From Silicimonas algicola (GTDB lineage: Bacteria > Pseudomonadota > Alphaproteobacteria > Rhodobacterales > Rhodobacteraceae): DNA of 64,000 nt. The notes under the pieces are model-generated. The model was not told the DNA's origin and ran no database searches. It was given only the letters and a program-made list of their open reading frames with translations. The stretch covers positions 186,001 through 250,000 of the forward strand of contig NZ_QGGV01000004.1 of the NCBI RefSeq assembly GCF_003148765.1, written 5' to 3'. Shown in pieces: positions 9,777 through 19,201 of the stretch; position 1 is the stretch's first letter, and each line of letters starts with the position of its first letter. The position numbers and the translations under genes are program-made.

Positions 9777-10366
9777 GCCGACCGATCGTCATCGGACTGA
9801 CCGGCTCGATCGGGATGGGAAAATCGACAACGGCGGCGATGTTTCGCGATCTGGACGTGCCTGTCTGGGACGCCGATGAGGCCGTCCACCGTCTCTATTC
9901 AAAGGGAGGCGGCGCTGTTCCACGACTTCGCGCGCTCTGCCCCGACGCTGTCGTCGACGGCGCAATCGACCGAGAGACGCTCTCTGACGCGATAGGGAAA
10001 GACCCTGACCTTCTCGCGCTTGTCGAGGCGGCAGTTCACCCGCTGGTCGCAGAGGATCGCGCAAAATTCGTGGCCGGAACGAACGCACCCGTTGTCGTGG
10101 TCGACATTCCGCTCCTCTTCGAAATCGGCGCCGAAGCTACAGTGGATATGATCGTCGTCGTCTCCGCACCCGCCGAGGAACAGCGACGGCGCGTCTTGTC
10201 GCGTCCGGGCATGACGCCGGACAAATTCGAGCTGATCCTGAACCGCCAGGTTCCTGACGCCGGAAAGAGGGCACGCGCGGACGCCGTGATCGAGACCACA
10301 TCGCTTGAAGCCGCCCGCGCCGCTGTCCATGATGTGGTCGAGCAGGCAAAGGCATTCGGCAGATGA
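9773..10366 (+). CDS. coaE: Dephospho-CoA kinase CoaE
   Basis: CoaE catalyses the last step of coenzyme A synthesis, phosphorylating dephospho-CoA. The start is taken as GTG at 9773, within the aroE stop (GTGA), giving 197 residues that begin with the P-loop region (M)[19 protein letters not shown]. The D-x-D-type motif [11 protein letters not shown] and DIPLLFE are family signatures. Overlapping junctions on both sides indicate translational coupling in a maf-aroE-coaE-dnaQ operon. Confidence 0.95.
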   Translation: MSRPIVIGLTGSIGMGKSTTAAMFRDLDVPVWDADEAVHRLYSKGGGAVPRLRALCPDAVVDGAIDRETLSDAIGKDPDLLALVEAAVHPLVAEDRAKFVAGTNAPVVVVDIPLLFEIGAEATVDMIVVVSAPAEEQRRRVLSRPGMTPDKFELILNRQVPDAGKRARADAVIETTSLEAARAAVHDVVEQAKAFGR

Positions 10367-11067
10367 TGCGCGAGATCGTTCTCGACACCGAAACCACCGG
10401 ACTGGATCCCGAGACTGGCGACCGCATTGTCGAAATCGGCGCGGTCGAACTGCATGGGCACGTCCCGACGGGACGGACCTTTCACCAGTACCTCAACCCC
10501 GAGCGCATGGTTCCAAAAGAAGCCATAGACGTCCATGGCCTGACAGACGACTTCCTGCGCGACAAACCTCTGTTCCGCCATGTCGCGAAGGAGTTTCTAG
10601 ACTTCATCGGTGACGCGAAGCTTGTGATCCACAACGCCGCGTTCGACATGAAATTCCTGAACGCCGAATTGCGCTGGCTCGGGCTTCCCCAGATCCCGTG
10701 GGAGCGCGCCGTCGACACCCTGGACATCGCTCGGCGGAAGTTTCCCGGTTCGCCGGCATCGCTGGACGCACTTTGCCGCCGCTACTCCATCGACAACTCG
10801 GCAAGAACGCTGCACGGCGCTCTTCTCGACAGCGAGATTCTGGCAGACGTTTATCTTGAACTGATCGGCGGGCGTCAGCCGGACCTTGTCCTAGCCCCAG
10901 TCGACCAGAAGCGGACGGGAAGCGATGTGACAGAAGCGTGGCGTCCCCAGCCGCGCCCCCGTCCCCTTCCCGCCCGGCTGACCGAGGCCGAGGTAGCGGC
11001 ACACGAGGCATTCGTCGGGAAGATGGGGAGTGGGGCGCTTTGGCTGACGTTCAGTTCGCCGGCGTAG
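10363..11067 (+). CDS. dnaQ: DNA polymerase III epsilon subunit DnaQ
   Basis: DnaQ is the 3'-5' proofreading exonuclease of the replicative polymerase. The DEDDh motifs are visible: LDTETTGLD (Asp8, Glu10), [10 protein letters not shown], and the His/Asp pair in [11 protein letters not shown]. Two successive ATGs (10363, 10366) overlap the coaE stop. Length is 234 residues. Its 3' end overlaps the convergent secB by 17 bp. Confidence 0.95.
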   Translation: MMREIVLDTETTGLDPETGDRIVEIGAVELHGHVPTGRTFHQYLNPERMVPKEAIDVHGLTDDFLRDKPLFRHVAKEFLDFIGDAKLVIHNAAFDMKFLNAELRWLGLPQIPWERAVDTLDIARRKFPGSPASLDALCRRYSIDNSARTLHGALLDSEILADVYLELIGGRQPDLVLAPVDQKRTGSDVTEAWRPQPRPRPLPARLTEAEVAAHEAFVGKMGSGALWLTFSSPA

Positions 11068-11560
11068 GCGTTTCGGTCTTTCCAGCCTGCGCCTGCTGTC
11101 TCTGGGCGAGCTGCTGACGGTAGAGTGCGACGAAATCGATCGTGTCCATGTTCAAGGGCGGGAAGCCGCCGTCGCGGGTCACGTCGCTGACGATCCGGCG
11201 GACGAACGGGAAGATCATCCGCGGGCATTCGATCAGAAGAAACGGGTGAAGCTGGTCGTCGGCTACGTTTTCGATCTGGAAGAGACCGGAGTACTCGAGC
11301 TCGAGCACGAAAAGCACGGCATCGGTGCCCTTGTTCTTCGAGGTGATGTTGAACTTGGTGACCACCTCGTACTGGTTCGCATTCGAGCCCTTGCGAGCGT
11401 CGAGGGCGACCTGGACCTGGATGTCGGGCTGCACCTGACCTTCGACCGGTTTGCGGGCCAGGATGTTCTCGAAGGACATGTCGCGGATGAACTGTCCCAG
11501 CACCTTCATCTGCGGCATCTGGGGTGTCTGCGGCGCGGCGCCGTTTCCATTTTCGGCCAT
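11051..11560 (-). CDS. secB: Protein-export chaperone SecB
   Basis: SecB is a tetrameric chaperone that keeps precursors unfolded and hands them to SecA. The ATG at 11560 gives 169 residues beginning [15 protein letters not shown], the Gln/Pro-rich start seen in alphaproteobacterial SecB. Conserved stretches include [14 protein letters not shown] and the SecA-contact region [20 protein letters not shown]. An upstream in-frame extension lacks SecB similarity and was dropped. It converges on dnaQ. Confidence 0.96.
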   Translation of the reverse strand: MAENGNGAAPQTPQMPQMKVLGQFIRDMSFENILARKPVEGQVQPDIQVQVALDARKGSNANQYEVVTKFNITSKNKGTDAVLFVLELEYSGLFQIENVADDQLHPFLLIECPRMIFPFVRRIVSDVTRDGGFPPLNMDTIDFVALYRQQLAQRQQAQAGKTETPTPAN

Positions 11561-11621
11561 GAGGCTCTCCGTCTGGATAAAATTCTTGTTCGGACCTCTA
11601 TAGCGGCGTGGCAGCCTCCCC

Positions 11622-12083
11622 TCAATGGCGGGTCCAGCCAGAGGGTCCCTTCCGTGGCTCGATCTCCTCGAACTCACCTTCGATCACGTTCGGATCGACT
11701 GGGGCCTGCGGCGGCGTACCGTAGTTGAACCGTTCAATGACGACCCGTTTTCGAACGGCACGAAAGATGGATTCGCGGATGCCGGGCACGAGAAGGGCGA
11801 AACCGACTGCGTCGGTGAAAAACCCCGGCGTCAGAAGAAGTGCGCCCGAAAACAGGATCATCGCTCCATGCGCGAGAGGTCCGGTCGGATCGCTCAGACG
11901 TTCCATCGATCCGCGAAGCTGGGCAAGAACGGCCATGCCCTGGCTTCGGACGAGGAAGGTTCCCAAGACCGCTGTGCCGATCACGATGGCCAGCGTCCAC
12001 CACAGCCCGATCAGTCCGCCGACCTGGATGAAAAGCGCAATCTCGATGAGCGGAACGAGAAGGAACGGAAGAAAGAGCCGCAT
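11622..12083 (-). CDS. fxsA: FxsA family membrane protein
   Basis: FxsA proteins are small cytoplasmic-membrane proteins; the E. coli member alleviates phage T7 exclusion by F plasmid, but the general role is unclear. Starting at ATG 12083 (AGAGGAC Shine-Dalgarno upstream) gives 153 residues: MRLFLPFLLVPLIEIALFIQVGG is the family start, followed by further membrane segments (WWTLAIVIGTAVLGTFLV, GAMILFSGALLLTPGFFTD) and an acidic cytoplasmic tail. It diverges from the Tim44-like gene across about 100 bp that should contain both promoters. Confidence 0.9.
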   Translation of the reverse strand: MRLFLPFLLVPLIEIALFIQVGGLIGLWWTLAIVIGTAVLGTFLVRSQGMAVLAQLRGSMERLSDPTGPLAHGAMILFSGALLLTPGFFTDAVGFALLVPGIRESIFRAVRKRVVIERFNYGTPPQAPVDPNVIEGEFEEIEPRKGPSGWTRH

Positions 12084-12184
12084 GATGTCCTCTTGGTCGC
12101 AGGGGGTCCGGTGGACTCGCACCCAATCAGCACCTACATATGGACCCTGATGTCAGAATGCCAAACCCTGTCCCGAGAGAACGC

Positions 12185-12844
12185 ATGAGCTCCTCCTTGA
12201 TCCAGCTTCTGGTCCTTGCCGGCATTGCCGTGTTTCTGATCCTGCGCCTGCGCAGCGTTCTCGGCACCAGAGAGGGCTTTGAAAAGCCCGCAGTGACGCA
12301 AGCCCCCGGCCGTCCGTCTCGTCGCGCCGACTTCGACGTGATCGAGGGCGGACCCGATCACGACATCACCGACCACGTCGAGGATGGGTCGCAAAGCGCC
12401 AAGGCTCTGGCAGCCATGAAGATGGCCGAGCCAGGCTTCATGGTGAAGTCGTTCCTCGAAGGGTCCCGTTCGGCCTATGAGATGATCCTCATGGCATTCG
12501 AAAGTGGTCATCTGACGCCCGTCCGCGACTTCCTGTCCGACGATATCGAGCAGACGTTCCAGTCCGTCATCGACGCTCGGAAGGCAGAAGGTCTGTCGAT
12601 TGACGCGAATTTCGTTGGCGTCCGTGAAGTTACGCTGAAGGAAGCCGAGTTCGACCGCCAGACGAGCGAGGGAGAGATCACCGTCCGCTTCGTGGGTGAG
12701 CAGACCTCGGTCGTGCGGAACGCCGCAGGCGAAATCGTCGAGGGCAATCCAAGCGAGATCAAACGTCAACGCGACGTCTGGACCTTTGCTCGCAAGATGG
12801 GCGTTAACGATCCCAACTGGCAGTTGGTGGCTACCGGCGAATGA
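12185..12844 (+). CDS. Tim44/TimA-domain membrane-anchored protein
   Basis: The 219-residue protein (start MSSSLIQLLVLAGIAVFLILRLRSVLG) has one N-terminal membrane helix, a charged linker and a C-terminal Tim44-like domain (GFMVKSFLEGSRSAYEMILMAFESGHL onward). Bacterial Tim44 homologues are thought to act at the inner membrane in protein assembly or translocation; the exact role is unknown. The upstream in-frame Met at 12140 was rejected because the extension precedes the membrane helix with unrelated sequence. It overlaps mltA by ATGA. Confidence 0.87.
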   Translation: MSSSLIQLLVLAGIAVFLILRLRSVLGTREGFEKPAVTQAPGRPSRRADFDVIEGGPDHDITDHVEDGSQSAKALAAMKMAEPGFMVKSFLEGSRSAYEMILMAFESGHLTPVRDFLSDDIEQTFQSVIDARKAEGLSIDANFVGVREVTLKEAEFDRQTSEGEITVRFVGEQTSVVRNAAGEIVEGNPSEIKRQRDVWTFARKMGVNDPNWQLVATGE

Positions 12845-13872
12845 CCCCTGGCAGCGGTCTTGCTGCGTTCCTGCTCCTGACAGTGTCCGCCCTTCCCCTT
12901 CCCCTTTCTGCCGAAGTTAGCCTTCTGGAGTTCTCCGCCTTGAAAGGGTGGGAGTCCGACAACCACGAGGCGGCGCTTGAGGTTTTCCGGTCCACCTGCG
13001 AGGACATGACCTTCGGGGACTGGTCCGCCGTGTGCGCTTTGGCAGATCGTGCAACGGACGCCCGCACCTTCTTCGAAACCGTCTTCCGTCCCCTCCTCAT
13101 CACGGACGGCTCTCCAGCGCTTTTCACTGGATACTACGAGCCCGAGCTTGTCGGATCTCTCAAAGAGAGCGAGCGCTTCAGCGTTCCCCTTTACCGTCGT
13201 CCACCCGAGGCGCCCGAAACAGGCGAGTGGTTCAGCCGCAAGGAGATCGAGGACCTGTCCGTCTTGAAGGGGCGCGGCCTGGAAATAGCCTGGGTTGAGG
13301 ATCCCGTCGAAAAGTTCTTCCTCCAGGTCCAGGGGTCCGGACGGATCAGGCTGGAAGACGGAAGAAGCATTCGCGTCGGCTATGGCGGCAAGAACGGTCA
13401 CCCTTACCGGTCGATCGGAGAAGAACTGATCCGGCGCGGCGTCTTCGAGGCTCATCAGGTCTCGGCACAAGTCATCCGGACCTGGGTTCGGGACCACCCC
13501 GAGGAAGGTGCCGATCTTCTGAACCATAACCCCTCGTACGTCTTCTTCCGCGAAGTCAGCCAGGTTCCCGCCCACATGGGTCCGCTCGGGGCGATGGACC
13601 GTTCGATCACGGGCGGCCGCACCATCGCCGTCGATCCCGAGTTCGTGCCCCTCGGGGCACCCGTCTGGATGGAGAAGGACGGCGCTTCGCCCATGCGGCG
13701 TCTCATGGTCGCGCAGGACACCGGCTCGGCAATCAGGGGCGCGCAGCGCGGTGACATCTTCTTCGGCACCGGTGGGCAGGCGGGACGACGGGCCGGTCGG
13801 GTGCGAGACGGCGGCAGGATGATCGTCCTCTTGCCGATCGAGGAGGCCCTTGCCCGGATCGACGGGTCATGA
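12841..13872 (+). CDS. mltA: Murein transglycosylase A (MltA)
   Basis: MltA cleaves peptidoglycan glycan strands to 1,6-anhydro products. The 343-residue protein starts with a Sec-type signal sequence (AAFLLLTVSALPLPLSA), then the MltA domain (FTGYYEPEL; FFLQVQGSGRIRL). A 3D/double-psi-barrel end has the conserved Asp residues in AVDPEFVPLGAPVWM and VAQDTGSAIRGAQRGDIFFG. No lipobox Cys is seen, unlike E. coli MltA, so it may be periplasmic. It overlaps the Tim44-like gene and the Smr gene by 4 bp each. Confidence 0.94.
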   Translation: MTPGSGLAAFLLLTVSALPLPLSAEVSLLEFSALKGWESDNHEAALEVFRSTCEDMTFGDWSAVCALADRATDARTFFETVFRPLLITDGSPALFTGYYEPELVGSLKESERFSVPLYRRPPEAPETGEWFSRKEIEDLSVLKGRGLEIAWVEDPVEKFFLQVQGSGRIRLEDGRSIRVGYGGKNGHPYRSIGEELIRRGVFEAHQVSAQVIRTWVRDHPEEGADLLNHNPSYVFFREVSQVPAHMGPLGAMDRSITGGRTIAVDPEFVPLGAPVWMEKDGASPMRRLMVAQDTGSAIRGAQRGDIFFGTGGQAGRRAGRVRDGGRMIVLLPIEEALARIDGS

Positions 13873-14462
13873 GCCGGCGTCCCCGGCGGCTGGCTCCAGA
13901 GGAGGAGAAGCTGTGGCAACGCGTTGTCCGCACGGCCTCCCCTCTTGATCCGCACAAACCTTCCAGCGCGCTGTCCATGAAACAGCGGCTCGAGTCACGG
14001 CCGAAGCCGCTGATCCCCGAACCCGATTTCGACATCAAGCCTTTCCGCGTCGGTGAGACCAGTCAGGCCGCGCTCTCTGGTCCCGCCCGCAGCGACGAGC
14101 CTGTCGACCGCCCGATGCGGATGGATCGCAAGGGATTCGGGCGCATGAAGCGAGGCAAGGCAATCCCTGAAGCGCGCATTGATCTCCATGGCATGACGGC
14201 CGCAGCGGCCGAAGTCGCGCTTCGGTCTTTCCTCTTGCGTGCGACCTCCGAGGGCCGGCGCCTGGTCCTTGTTATCACCGGTAAAGGCCGCCCTGCCCCC
14301 GAACATGACCCAGTTCCCCGGCAGACCGGCGTGTTGAAGCGAGCCGTTCCAGAATGGTTGACGCGACCGCCCCTGTCCCATCTCGTCCTGGACTGGACCG
14401 AGGCGCATAGACGTCACGGGGGCTCAGGCGCGCTTTACGTCTACCTCGCCCGCGCTCGGTAA
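13869..14462 (+). CDS. Smr/MutS2 C-terminal domain protein
   Basis: A 197-residue stand-alone Smr-domain protein (DUF2027/YdaL-like). The Smr domain begins at IDLHGMTAAAAEVAL (about residue 101), carries the GKG signature (ITGKGRP) and ends with HLVLDWTEAHRRHGGSGALYVYL. Smr domains are nucleases acting on RNA or branched DNA. The N-terminal hundred residues are basic and probably disordered. It is the last gene of the Tim44-like/mltA/smr operon and its 3' end overlaps the convergent MFS gene by 39 bp. Confidence 0.9.
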   Translation: MSRRPRRLAPEEEKLWQRVVRTASPLDPHKPSSALSMKQRLESRPKPLIPEPDFDIKPFRVGETSQAALSGPARSDEPVDRPMRMDRKGFGRMKRGKAIPEARIDLHGMTAAAAEVALRSFLLRATSEGRRLVLVITGKGRPAPEHDPVPRQTGVLKRAVPEWLTRPPLSHLVLDWTEAHRRHGGSGALYVYLARAR

Positions 14463-15668
14463 CCGACGCCGGGCGGTATCGACGGCTGTCCACAACAGGA
14501 CGCCTGACGCCGCGAAGTAAACGACGATTCCCAGCATCTGTGTCGGGAAATCAAGCCCCTGGTCGATCAACACGCCCGAGAGGCCCGGACCGACAGCGGA
14601 TCCGAAGACCATCAGGCTTGTCGCCGCTGCCTTGATCGACCCGATGTGCCGCGTGCCGAAGAACTCGGCCCAGAAGGCCGTCATGATGGTGGCCTGTGTT
14701 CCGTGCGCCACCCCGAACAGGACAAAGGCCAGGGCGGCCACGGGAAGCGTTGGCGCCAATGCCAGGACAAGAAAACCCAGAAGCCACGGCACCAGGACGA
14801 CCCGGATAAGCACTGCCGAGCCAAGCAGGTCGATAAGATACCCCGCGACGAAGGTCATCGCGACCGACACGACGGTCATCAGCGGAACGAGCGCAAGGTA
14901 TTCTGTCAGCCCCCATCCCTTCACGTCGGCGATATGGACCTGTTGGAAGAACAAGGCCGTGCCCCACGCGGGCGGGCCTAGAAGCATGGGCACGAGCATC
15001 CAGAAGAATGCGGATCGAAGGACTTCGGGGCGGGTCCAGTGCCGTCCGTCCATACCGGCCGCGTCGTCTGAATGAGCGAGAGACTGCGGCGTCCGTTCCA
15101 AGGTCAGAAGCCACAGGATCAGTGGGAACGTGACCGCGACAAGCGCAGCGGCAAGGAACCACAGGGCGCGCCACCCGTGGGACGGCAAGAGGCTCGCGAA
15201 GACCAGCGGCAACGTAGCCTGCCCGATCCAGAAGCCCATGCCGGCAATCGACAACGCAATGCCGCGACGCGCCACGAACCACCGTGCCATCGAGACCGAC
15301 GCAAGTTGGAACATCATGCCTTGCCCCAGGATTCTCAGAAGGAAGATGGCCGCCAGCAGGCCCGCGACGGACCCGCTCGCCCCCATGACCACGCATGACA
15401 GAGCCAACCCGGGCACCACCAGCCAGGCCAGTTGACGAACGCGGAAACGGTCGCTGAGGGCGCCCGCGAAGAACATCACGACGGCAGAAGCCGTCGTCGC
15501 GGCAGTATACACCAGGCCCCACTCCCCGTCCGACAGCGCGAAGTCGGCCATGATCGACGCCGCGAAGACCGAAATGAAGAAGGTCTGGCCGTAGCTGGAA
15601 TTCAGCGTCAGCACGACACCCACGGCCAGGAAACGGGCGTTGTCGCGAACGAAGGTCAGAGCGGTCAT
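14424..15668 (-). CDS. MFS transporter
   Basis: A 414-residue major facilitator protein with about twelve hydrophobic segments. The loop 2-3 signature appears as GALSDRFRVRQ, close to the MFS motif G-x-x-x-D-R. A large cytoplasmic loop (LERTPQSLAHSDDAAGMDGRHWTR) sits in the middle. The substrate cannot be deduced; it resembles monocarboxylate/oxalate-formate-type MFS proteins in overall look. It stands alone on this strand, convergent with smr. Confidence 0.85.
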   Translation of the reverse strand: MTALTFVRDNARFLAVGVVLTLNSSYGQTFFISVFAASIMADFALSDGEWGLVYTAATTASAVVMFFAGALSDRFRVRQLAWLVVPGLALSCVVMGASGSVAGLLAAIFLLRILGQGMMFQLASVSMARWFVARRGIALSIAGMGFWIGQATLPLVFASLLPSHGWRALWFLAAALVAVTFPLILWLLTLERTPQSLAHSDDAAGMDGRHWTRPEVLRSAFFWMLVPMLLGPPAWGTALFFQQVHIADVKGWGLTEYLALVPLMTVVSVAMTFVAGYLIDLLGSAVLIRVVLVPWLLGFLVLALAPTLPVAALAFVLFGVAHGTQATIMTAFWAEFFGTRHIGSIKAAATSLMVFGSAVGPGLSGVLIDQGLDFPTQMLGIVVYFAASGVLLWTAVDTARRRLPSAGEVDVKRA

Positions 15669-15720
15669 TGCCTTCGTCTCTGCCTCTTACCCGTCGATGA
15701 AAAGAGACCTTTCCTTGGCT

Positions 15721-16794
15721 CTACTGCGATAGTGGCGACAGTATCACCTCGGTGACGTTCCGGATTGTCACGACGGTCCCTGGGATGAGCCCGGTACGCC
15801 GCCTGTCCTCGTCCCTGAAGGACGAATCCAGGTTGGCCATTCGTCGAAGGATCGGGATCAGGGCAGGAGAGTCCCCAAAGGTGAAATGCCCGGTCCCGAA
15901 GGCAGAGATGTCCAGGAGGATAATGTCTAGATCGGCGAGCGCGGACGCGTCGGTAATGCTCCCCAACCGCCCGCTCTCGCCAGAAATGAGGGCCGAAAGT
16001 CCGAGCGCTGCATCGCGGTTGGATACGAAGATCACGAAGGGCTGGGGCAAGGGCGATATGCGCGCGACCTGCTGCCGGAAAACTTCCACGTCGATGTCCG
16101 GAGAGACCAGAACGACTCCACCGAGCGTCCGCGCGCCCCAGCCCGGATCCGCGATCTCGATCTGGCGCAGGGTCTCCATCGTCAGGTGCGCGCCCAGGGA
16201 GTGGGCCACGACCACGAGCCGCTTGTTGGTCACGGGCAAAGACCGAAGCAGGCGCTCAAGCGCATCGCGCGAATACAGCGTGCTGTCCCGGTCATAGGCG
16301 TATCCGAGCGGGCTGTTGGCGGAGGGCCAGGCGAACTCAACCGACACACCCGGCAAGTCGAGATCGTGGTTCAATTGCGCCATCCGCATCACACTTTCCG
16401 CGTAGGTCGTGTTGAAGCCGTGGATGAACAAGGTGATGGTCCGGTCGTCGACCTTCATTCGGGCAAGGTCCTGCGCGATGGCCGCGGCGAACTGTTCCTC
16501 TCCCCGAAATTCCTCGGCCTTCAACGCCATGAAGTGGCGAGCGGGGTCGGGAGCGTTGGTCGGCATCGCAAGCTCACCGGGCGTGTGAGCCTCCGGGATG
16601 CGTACCTGATAGCGGAAATGACGGGTCGTCTCACCACGACCTCGCGCAGGCCGACTCTCGATATCACTTCGGTTCGTTGCGACGTAGACCATCGTCGCCG
16701 TGCCCTCTGGTGTTCCTTGGGGCACCGACGCCACGGGCAATCGCGGAACACAGGCCGCAAGGATGAGAACGAAGAAAAGGGGTAGCAGACGCAT
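15721..16794 (-). CDS. Alpha/beta hydrolase lipoprotein (DUF900 family)
   Basis: The 357-residue protein starts with a lipoprotein signal (MRLLPLFFVLILAAC; Cys15), so it is likely membrane-anchored in the periplasm. The hydrolase core has TITLFIHGFNTTYAES (oxyanion region), the nucleophile elbow VVVAHSLGAHLT, and candidate Asp/His residues further on (VVLVSPDIDVEVF; GTGHFTF). This fits DUF900-type esterase-like proteins. The substrate is unknown. The start is supported by the lipobox at the right distance. Confidence 0.85.
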   Translation of the reverse strand: MRLLPLFFVLILAACVPRLPVASVPQGTPEGTATMVYVATNRSDIESRPARGRGETTRHFRYQVRIPEAHTPGELAMPTNAPDPARHFMALKAEEFRGEEQFAAAIAQDLARMKVDDRTITLFIHGFNTTYAESVMRMAQLNHDLDLPGVSVEFAWPSANSPLGYAYDRDSTLYSRDALERLLRSLPVTNKRLVVVAHSLGAHLTMETLRQIEIADPGWGARTLGGVVLVSPDIDVEVFRQQVARISPLPQPFVIFVSNRDAALGLSALISGESGRLGSITDASALADLDIILLDISAFGTGHFTFGDSPALIPILRRMANLDSSFRDEDRRRTGLIPGTVVTIRNVTEVILSPLSQ

Positions 16795-16849
16795 CGAGAG
16801 GCAGCCTGACGAAGGGTGTGGCCACTCTGCCCCTTATGCGATTGTCGCG

Positions 16850-18160
16850 CTAGAGGACGAAGCGGCTCATGTCTGCGCTGCGGGCAAGTTCACCGAGGTT
16901 CTTCTCGACGAAGTCGGCATCGACCACAACTTTGTCGCCGGCCCGGTCCGGCGCGGTGAAGCTCAGCTCTTCGAAGACACGCTCCATGACGGTGTAGAGC
17001 CGGCGCGCACCGATGTTCTCGATCGACTGGTTCACTTCCGCCGCGATCTTGGCCAGGGCGGCGATCCCCTCTTGGGTGAAGGACACCTCGACCTCCTCGG
17101 TGTTCATCAGCGCCGTATACTGAAGCGTCAGAGCGTTGTCCGTTTCAGTCAGGATACGGACGAAGTCATCCTCGGTCAGAGCCCGCAGGTTGACCCGGAT
17201 CGGAAGACGGCCCTGAAGCTCGGGAAGAAGATCGGACGGTTTGGCGATGTGAAACGCACCCGAAGCGATGAACAGGATGTGGTCTGTCCTCACCGGCCCG
17301 TACTTTGTCGATACCGTCGTACCCTCGATCAGAGGAAGCAGGTCGCGCTGAACACCTTCCCGACTGACATCTGCACCCCGAGTCTCTGCCCGCGCGGTGA
17401 CTTTGTCGATCTCATCCAGGAACACGATGCCGTTCTCCTCGACCGCGAAAATCGCCGCTTTAGTGACTGTTTCGTCGTCGAGAAGCTTGTCTGCCTCTTC
17501 TCCGATCAGGATGTCGTAACTTTGCGCGACGGTCATGCGCTTCTTCACGGTGCGTCCGGGGAAGCCCTTTCCGAATAGCGATCCGAGGTCGAGAGCCATC
17601 CCCCCCTGCCCCGGCGGCATTCCGGGCATTCCCAGATTCTGGAACGGGTTCGACTGGTCCTTCATCTCAAGCTCGATGACGGTGTCGTCCAGCTCGCCGC
17701 GCTTTAGCTTGTCGCGGAACATGTCGCGCGTCTGTTCGCGCGCGCCCTCGCCCGCGATGGCGGCCAGAACACGATTCTCGGCGGCGGCACGGGCGTTGGC
17801 CTTCACGTCCTCACGCATATGTTCGCGTGTCATGGTGATAGAGGCTTCGACCAGATCCCGCACGATCTGTTCGACATCACGGCCGACGTAGCCGACTTCG
17901 GTAAACTTGGTCGCCTCGACCTTCAAAAACGGCGCGCGGGCAAGCTTCGCCAGACGACGCGAAATCTCGGTCTTGCCGACGCCCGTGGGTCCGATCATCA
18001 GGATGTTTTTCGGATACACCTCATCGCGGAGGTCGTCGGGAAGCTGCCGGCGGCGCCAGCGATTTCTCAGCGCGACAGCGACGGCCCGCTTCGCGTCCTT
18101 CTGTCCGATGATGAAACGGTCAAGCTCCGAGACGATTTCTCGCGGGGTCAGGTCGGTCAT
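16850..18160 (-). CDS. hslU: ATP-dependent protease ATPase subunit HslU
   Basis: HslU is the AAA+ unfoldase that feeds substrates to HslV. Walker A GPTGVGKT is at residues 57-64, Walker B is FLDEIDKV, and the sensor 2 region and C-terminal tail [13 protein letters not shown] are intact; the last residues dock into HslV. Length is 436 residues. The start overlaps the hslV stop by ATGA, so the two subunits are translated as a coupled pair. Confidence 0.98.
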   Translation of the reverse strand: MTDLTPREIVSELDRFIIGQKDAKRAVAVALRNRWRRRQLPDDLRDEVYPKNILMIGPTGVGKTEISRRLAKLARAPFLKVEATKFTEVGYVGRDVEQIVRDLVEASITMTREHMREDVKANARAAAENRVLAAIAGEGAREQTRDMFRDKLKRGELDDTVIELEMKDQSNPFQNLGMPGMPPGQGGMALDLGSLFGKGFPGRTVKKRMTVAQSYDILIGEEADKLLDDETVTKAAIFAVEENGIVFLDEIDKVTARAETRGADVSREGVQRDLLPLIEGTTVSTKYGPVRTDHILFIASGAFHIAKPSDLLPELQGRLPIRVNLRALTEDDFVRILTETDNALTLQYTALMNTEEVEVSFTQEGIAALAKIAAEVNQSIENIGARRLYTVMERVFEELSFTAPDRAGDKVVVDADFVEKNLGELARSADMSRFVL

Positions 18161-18714
18161 TTCGAGATTGTCTCCACGGTCAGATTGCCGTTGGTGTAGA
18201 CGCAGATGTCGGCGGCAATGGCCATTGCCCGTCGTGCGACGGACTCTGCGTCGCCATCGCCGTCCATCAGCGCTCGCGCGGCGGCGAGGGCATAGTTTCC
18301 ACCCGATCCGATCGCGGCGACGTCATGTTCGGGCTCGAGCACATCCCCTGCCCCCGTCACGATGTAAAGTTCTGCGCCATCCGTGACGATCAGCATGGCC
18401 TCCAACTTCTGAAGGTACTTGTCCGTGCGCCAATCCTTCGCCAGTTCAACGCAGGCGCGCTGCAACTGACCGGGCGTCGCCTCGAGCTTGGCTTCAAGGC
18501 GTTCCAGCAGCGTGAAGGCGTCGGCGGTCGACCCGGCAAAGCCCGCGACCACGTCATAGCCGCCCGGCGAGAGACGACGCACCTTGCGCGCGGTGCCCTT
18601 GATGACTGTCTGACCCAGGCTGACCTGTCCATCGCCCGCAACGACGACCGATCCTCCCTTGCGGACCCCGATGATCGTCGTCCCGTGCCAGCCGGGAAAG
18701 TCGCTGTCCGCCAT
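18157..18714 (-). CDS. hslV: ATP-dependent protease peptidase subunit HslV
   Basis: HslV is the proteasome-like peptidase with an N-terminal threonine nucleophile. I choose ATG 18714 because a GGAGG lies 7 nt upstream; the earlier in-frame ATG (18726) would place that Shine-Dalgarno inside the gene. The 185-residue protein begins [21 protein letters not shown], so an 11-residue propeptide must be removed to expose Thr12. It precedes and overlaps hslU. Confidence 0.96.
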   Translation of the reverse strand: MADSDFPGWHGTTIIGVRKGGSVVVAGDGQVSLGQTVIKGTARKVRRLSPGGYDVVAGFAGSTADAFTLLERLEAKLEATPGQLQRACVELAKDWRTDKYLQKLEAMLIVTDGAELYIVTGAGDVLEPEHDVAAIGSGGNYALAAARALMDGDGDAESVARRAMAIAADICVYTNGNLTVETISK

Positions 18715-18780
18715 GAATGCCTCCATTGTTTGGGGCTATATGCGTACCGGGGCTGGCGACTGCAACCCGGACGCCGACAT

Positions 18781-18806
18781 GCAAAGGGCCGCCCAAAGGC
18801 GGCCCT
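18781..18806 (-). terminator. Hairpin terminator after trxA
   Basis: A 9-bp GC-rich perfect stem (AGGGCCGCC / GGCGGCCCT, loop TTTG on the minus strand) 21 bp past the trxA stop, followed by a short T tract. It separates trxA from hslVU. The T tract is only about three bases, so termination may be weak. Confidence 0.6.
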
Positions 18807-18826
18807 GCGACACGGCACGAAGCCGG

Positions 18827-19147
18827 TCAGATGGATTCGTCTATCCAGCCCTTCAGTGCTGCCTTGGGTGCGGCGCCCGTCTTGTTCGACACGACCTGGC
18901 CGTCCTTGAAGAGGAACAGCGCCGGGATCCCGCGAACACCAAGCTGCGCAGGCGAGTTCGGGTTCTGGTCGACGTTGACCTTGGCGATCTTGATCTTGCC
19001 GCCGTATTCGTCCGACAGCTCTTCCAGAGCCGGGCCGATCATCTTGCAGGGACCGCACCATTCGGCCCAGAAGTCGACGACGACCGGAACATCCGAATTG
19101 CGGACCTCGGCGTCGAAGGTGTCATCGGTAACGGCAACGGTGGCCAT
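18827..19147 (-). CDS. trxA: Thioredoxin TrxA
   Basis: Thioredoxin 1, the general cytoplasmic disulfide reductant. The active site WCGPC is at residues 30-34 (Cys31, Cys34) and the cis-Pro region [11 protein letters not shown] is intact; 106 residues is standard length. It is 54 bp downstream of addA on the same strand and is followed by a hairpin, so it is probably the last gene of the leftward addBA run. Confidence 0.98.
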   Translation of the reverse strand: MATVAVTDDTFDAEVRNSDVPVVVDFWAEWCGPCKMIGPALEELSDEYGGKIKIAKVNVDQNPNSPAQLGVRGIPALFLFKDGQVVSNKTGAAPKAALKGWIDESI

Positions 19148-19201
19148 GGCAGGATCCCCTTGTGACTAGGACAACGAACCTAGGAAGCGCTGCCCAGAAG
19201 G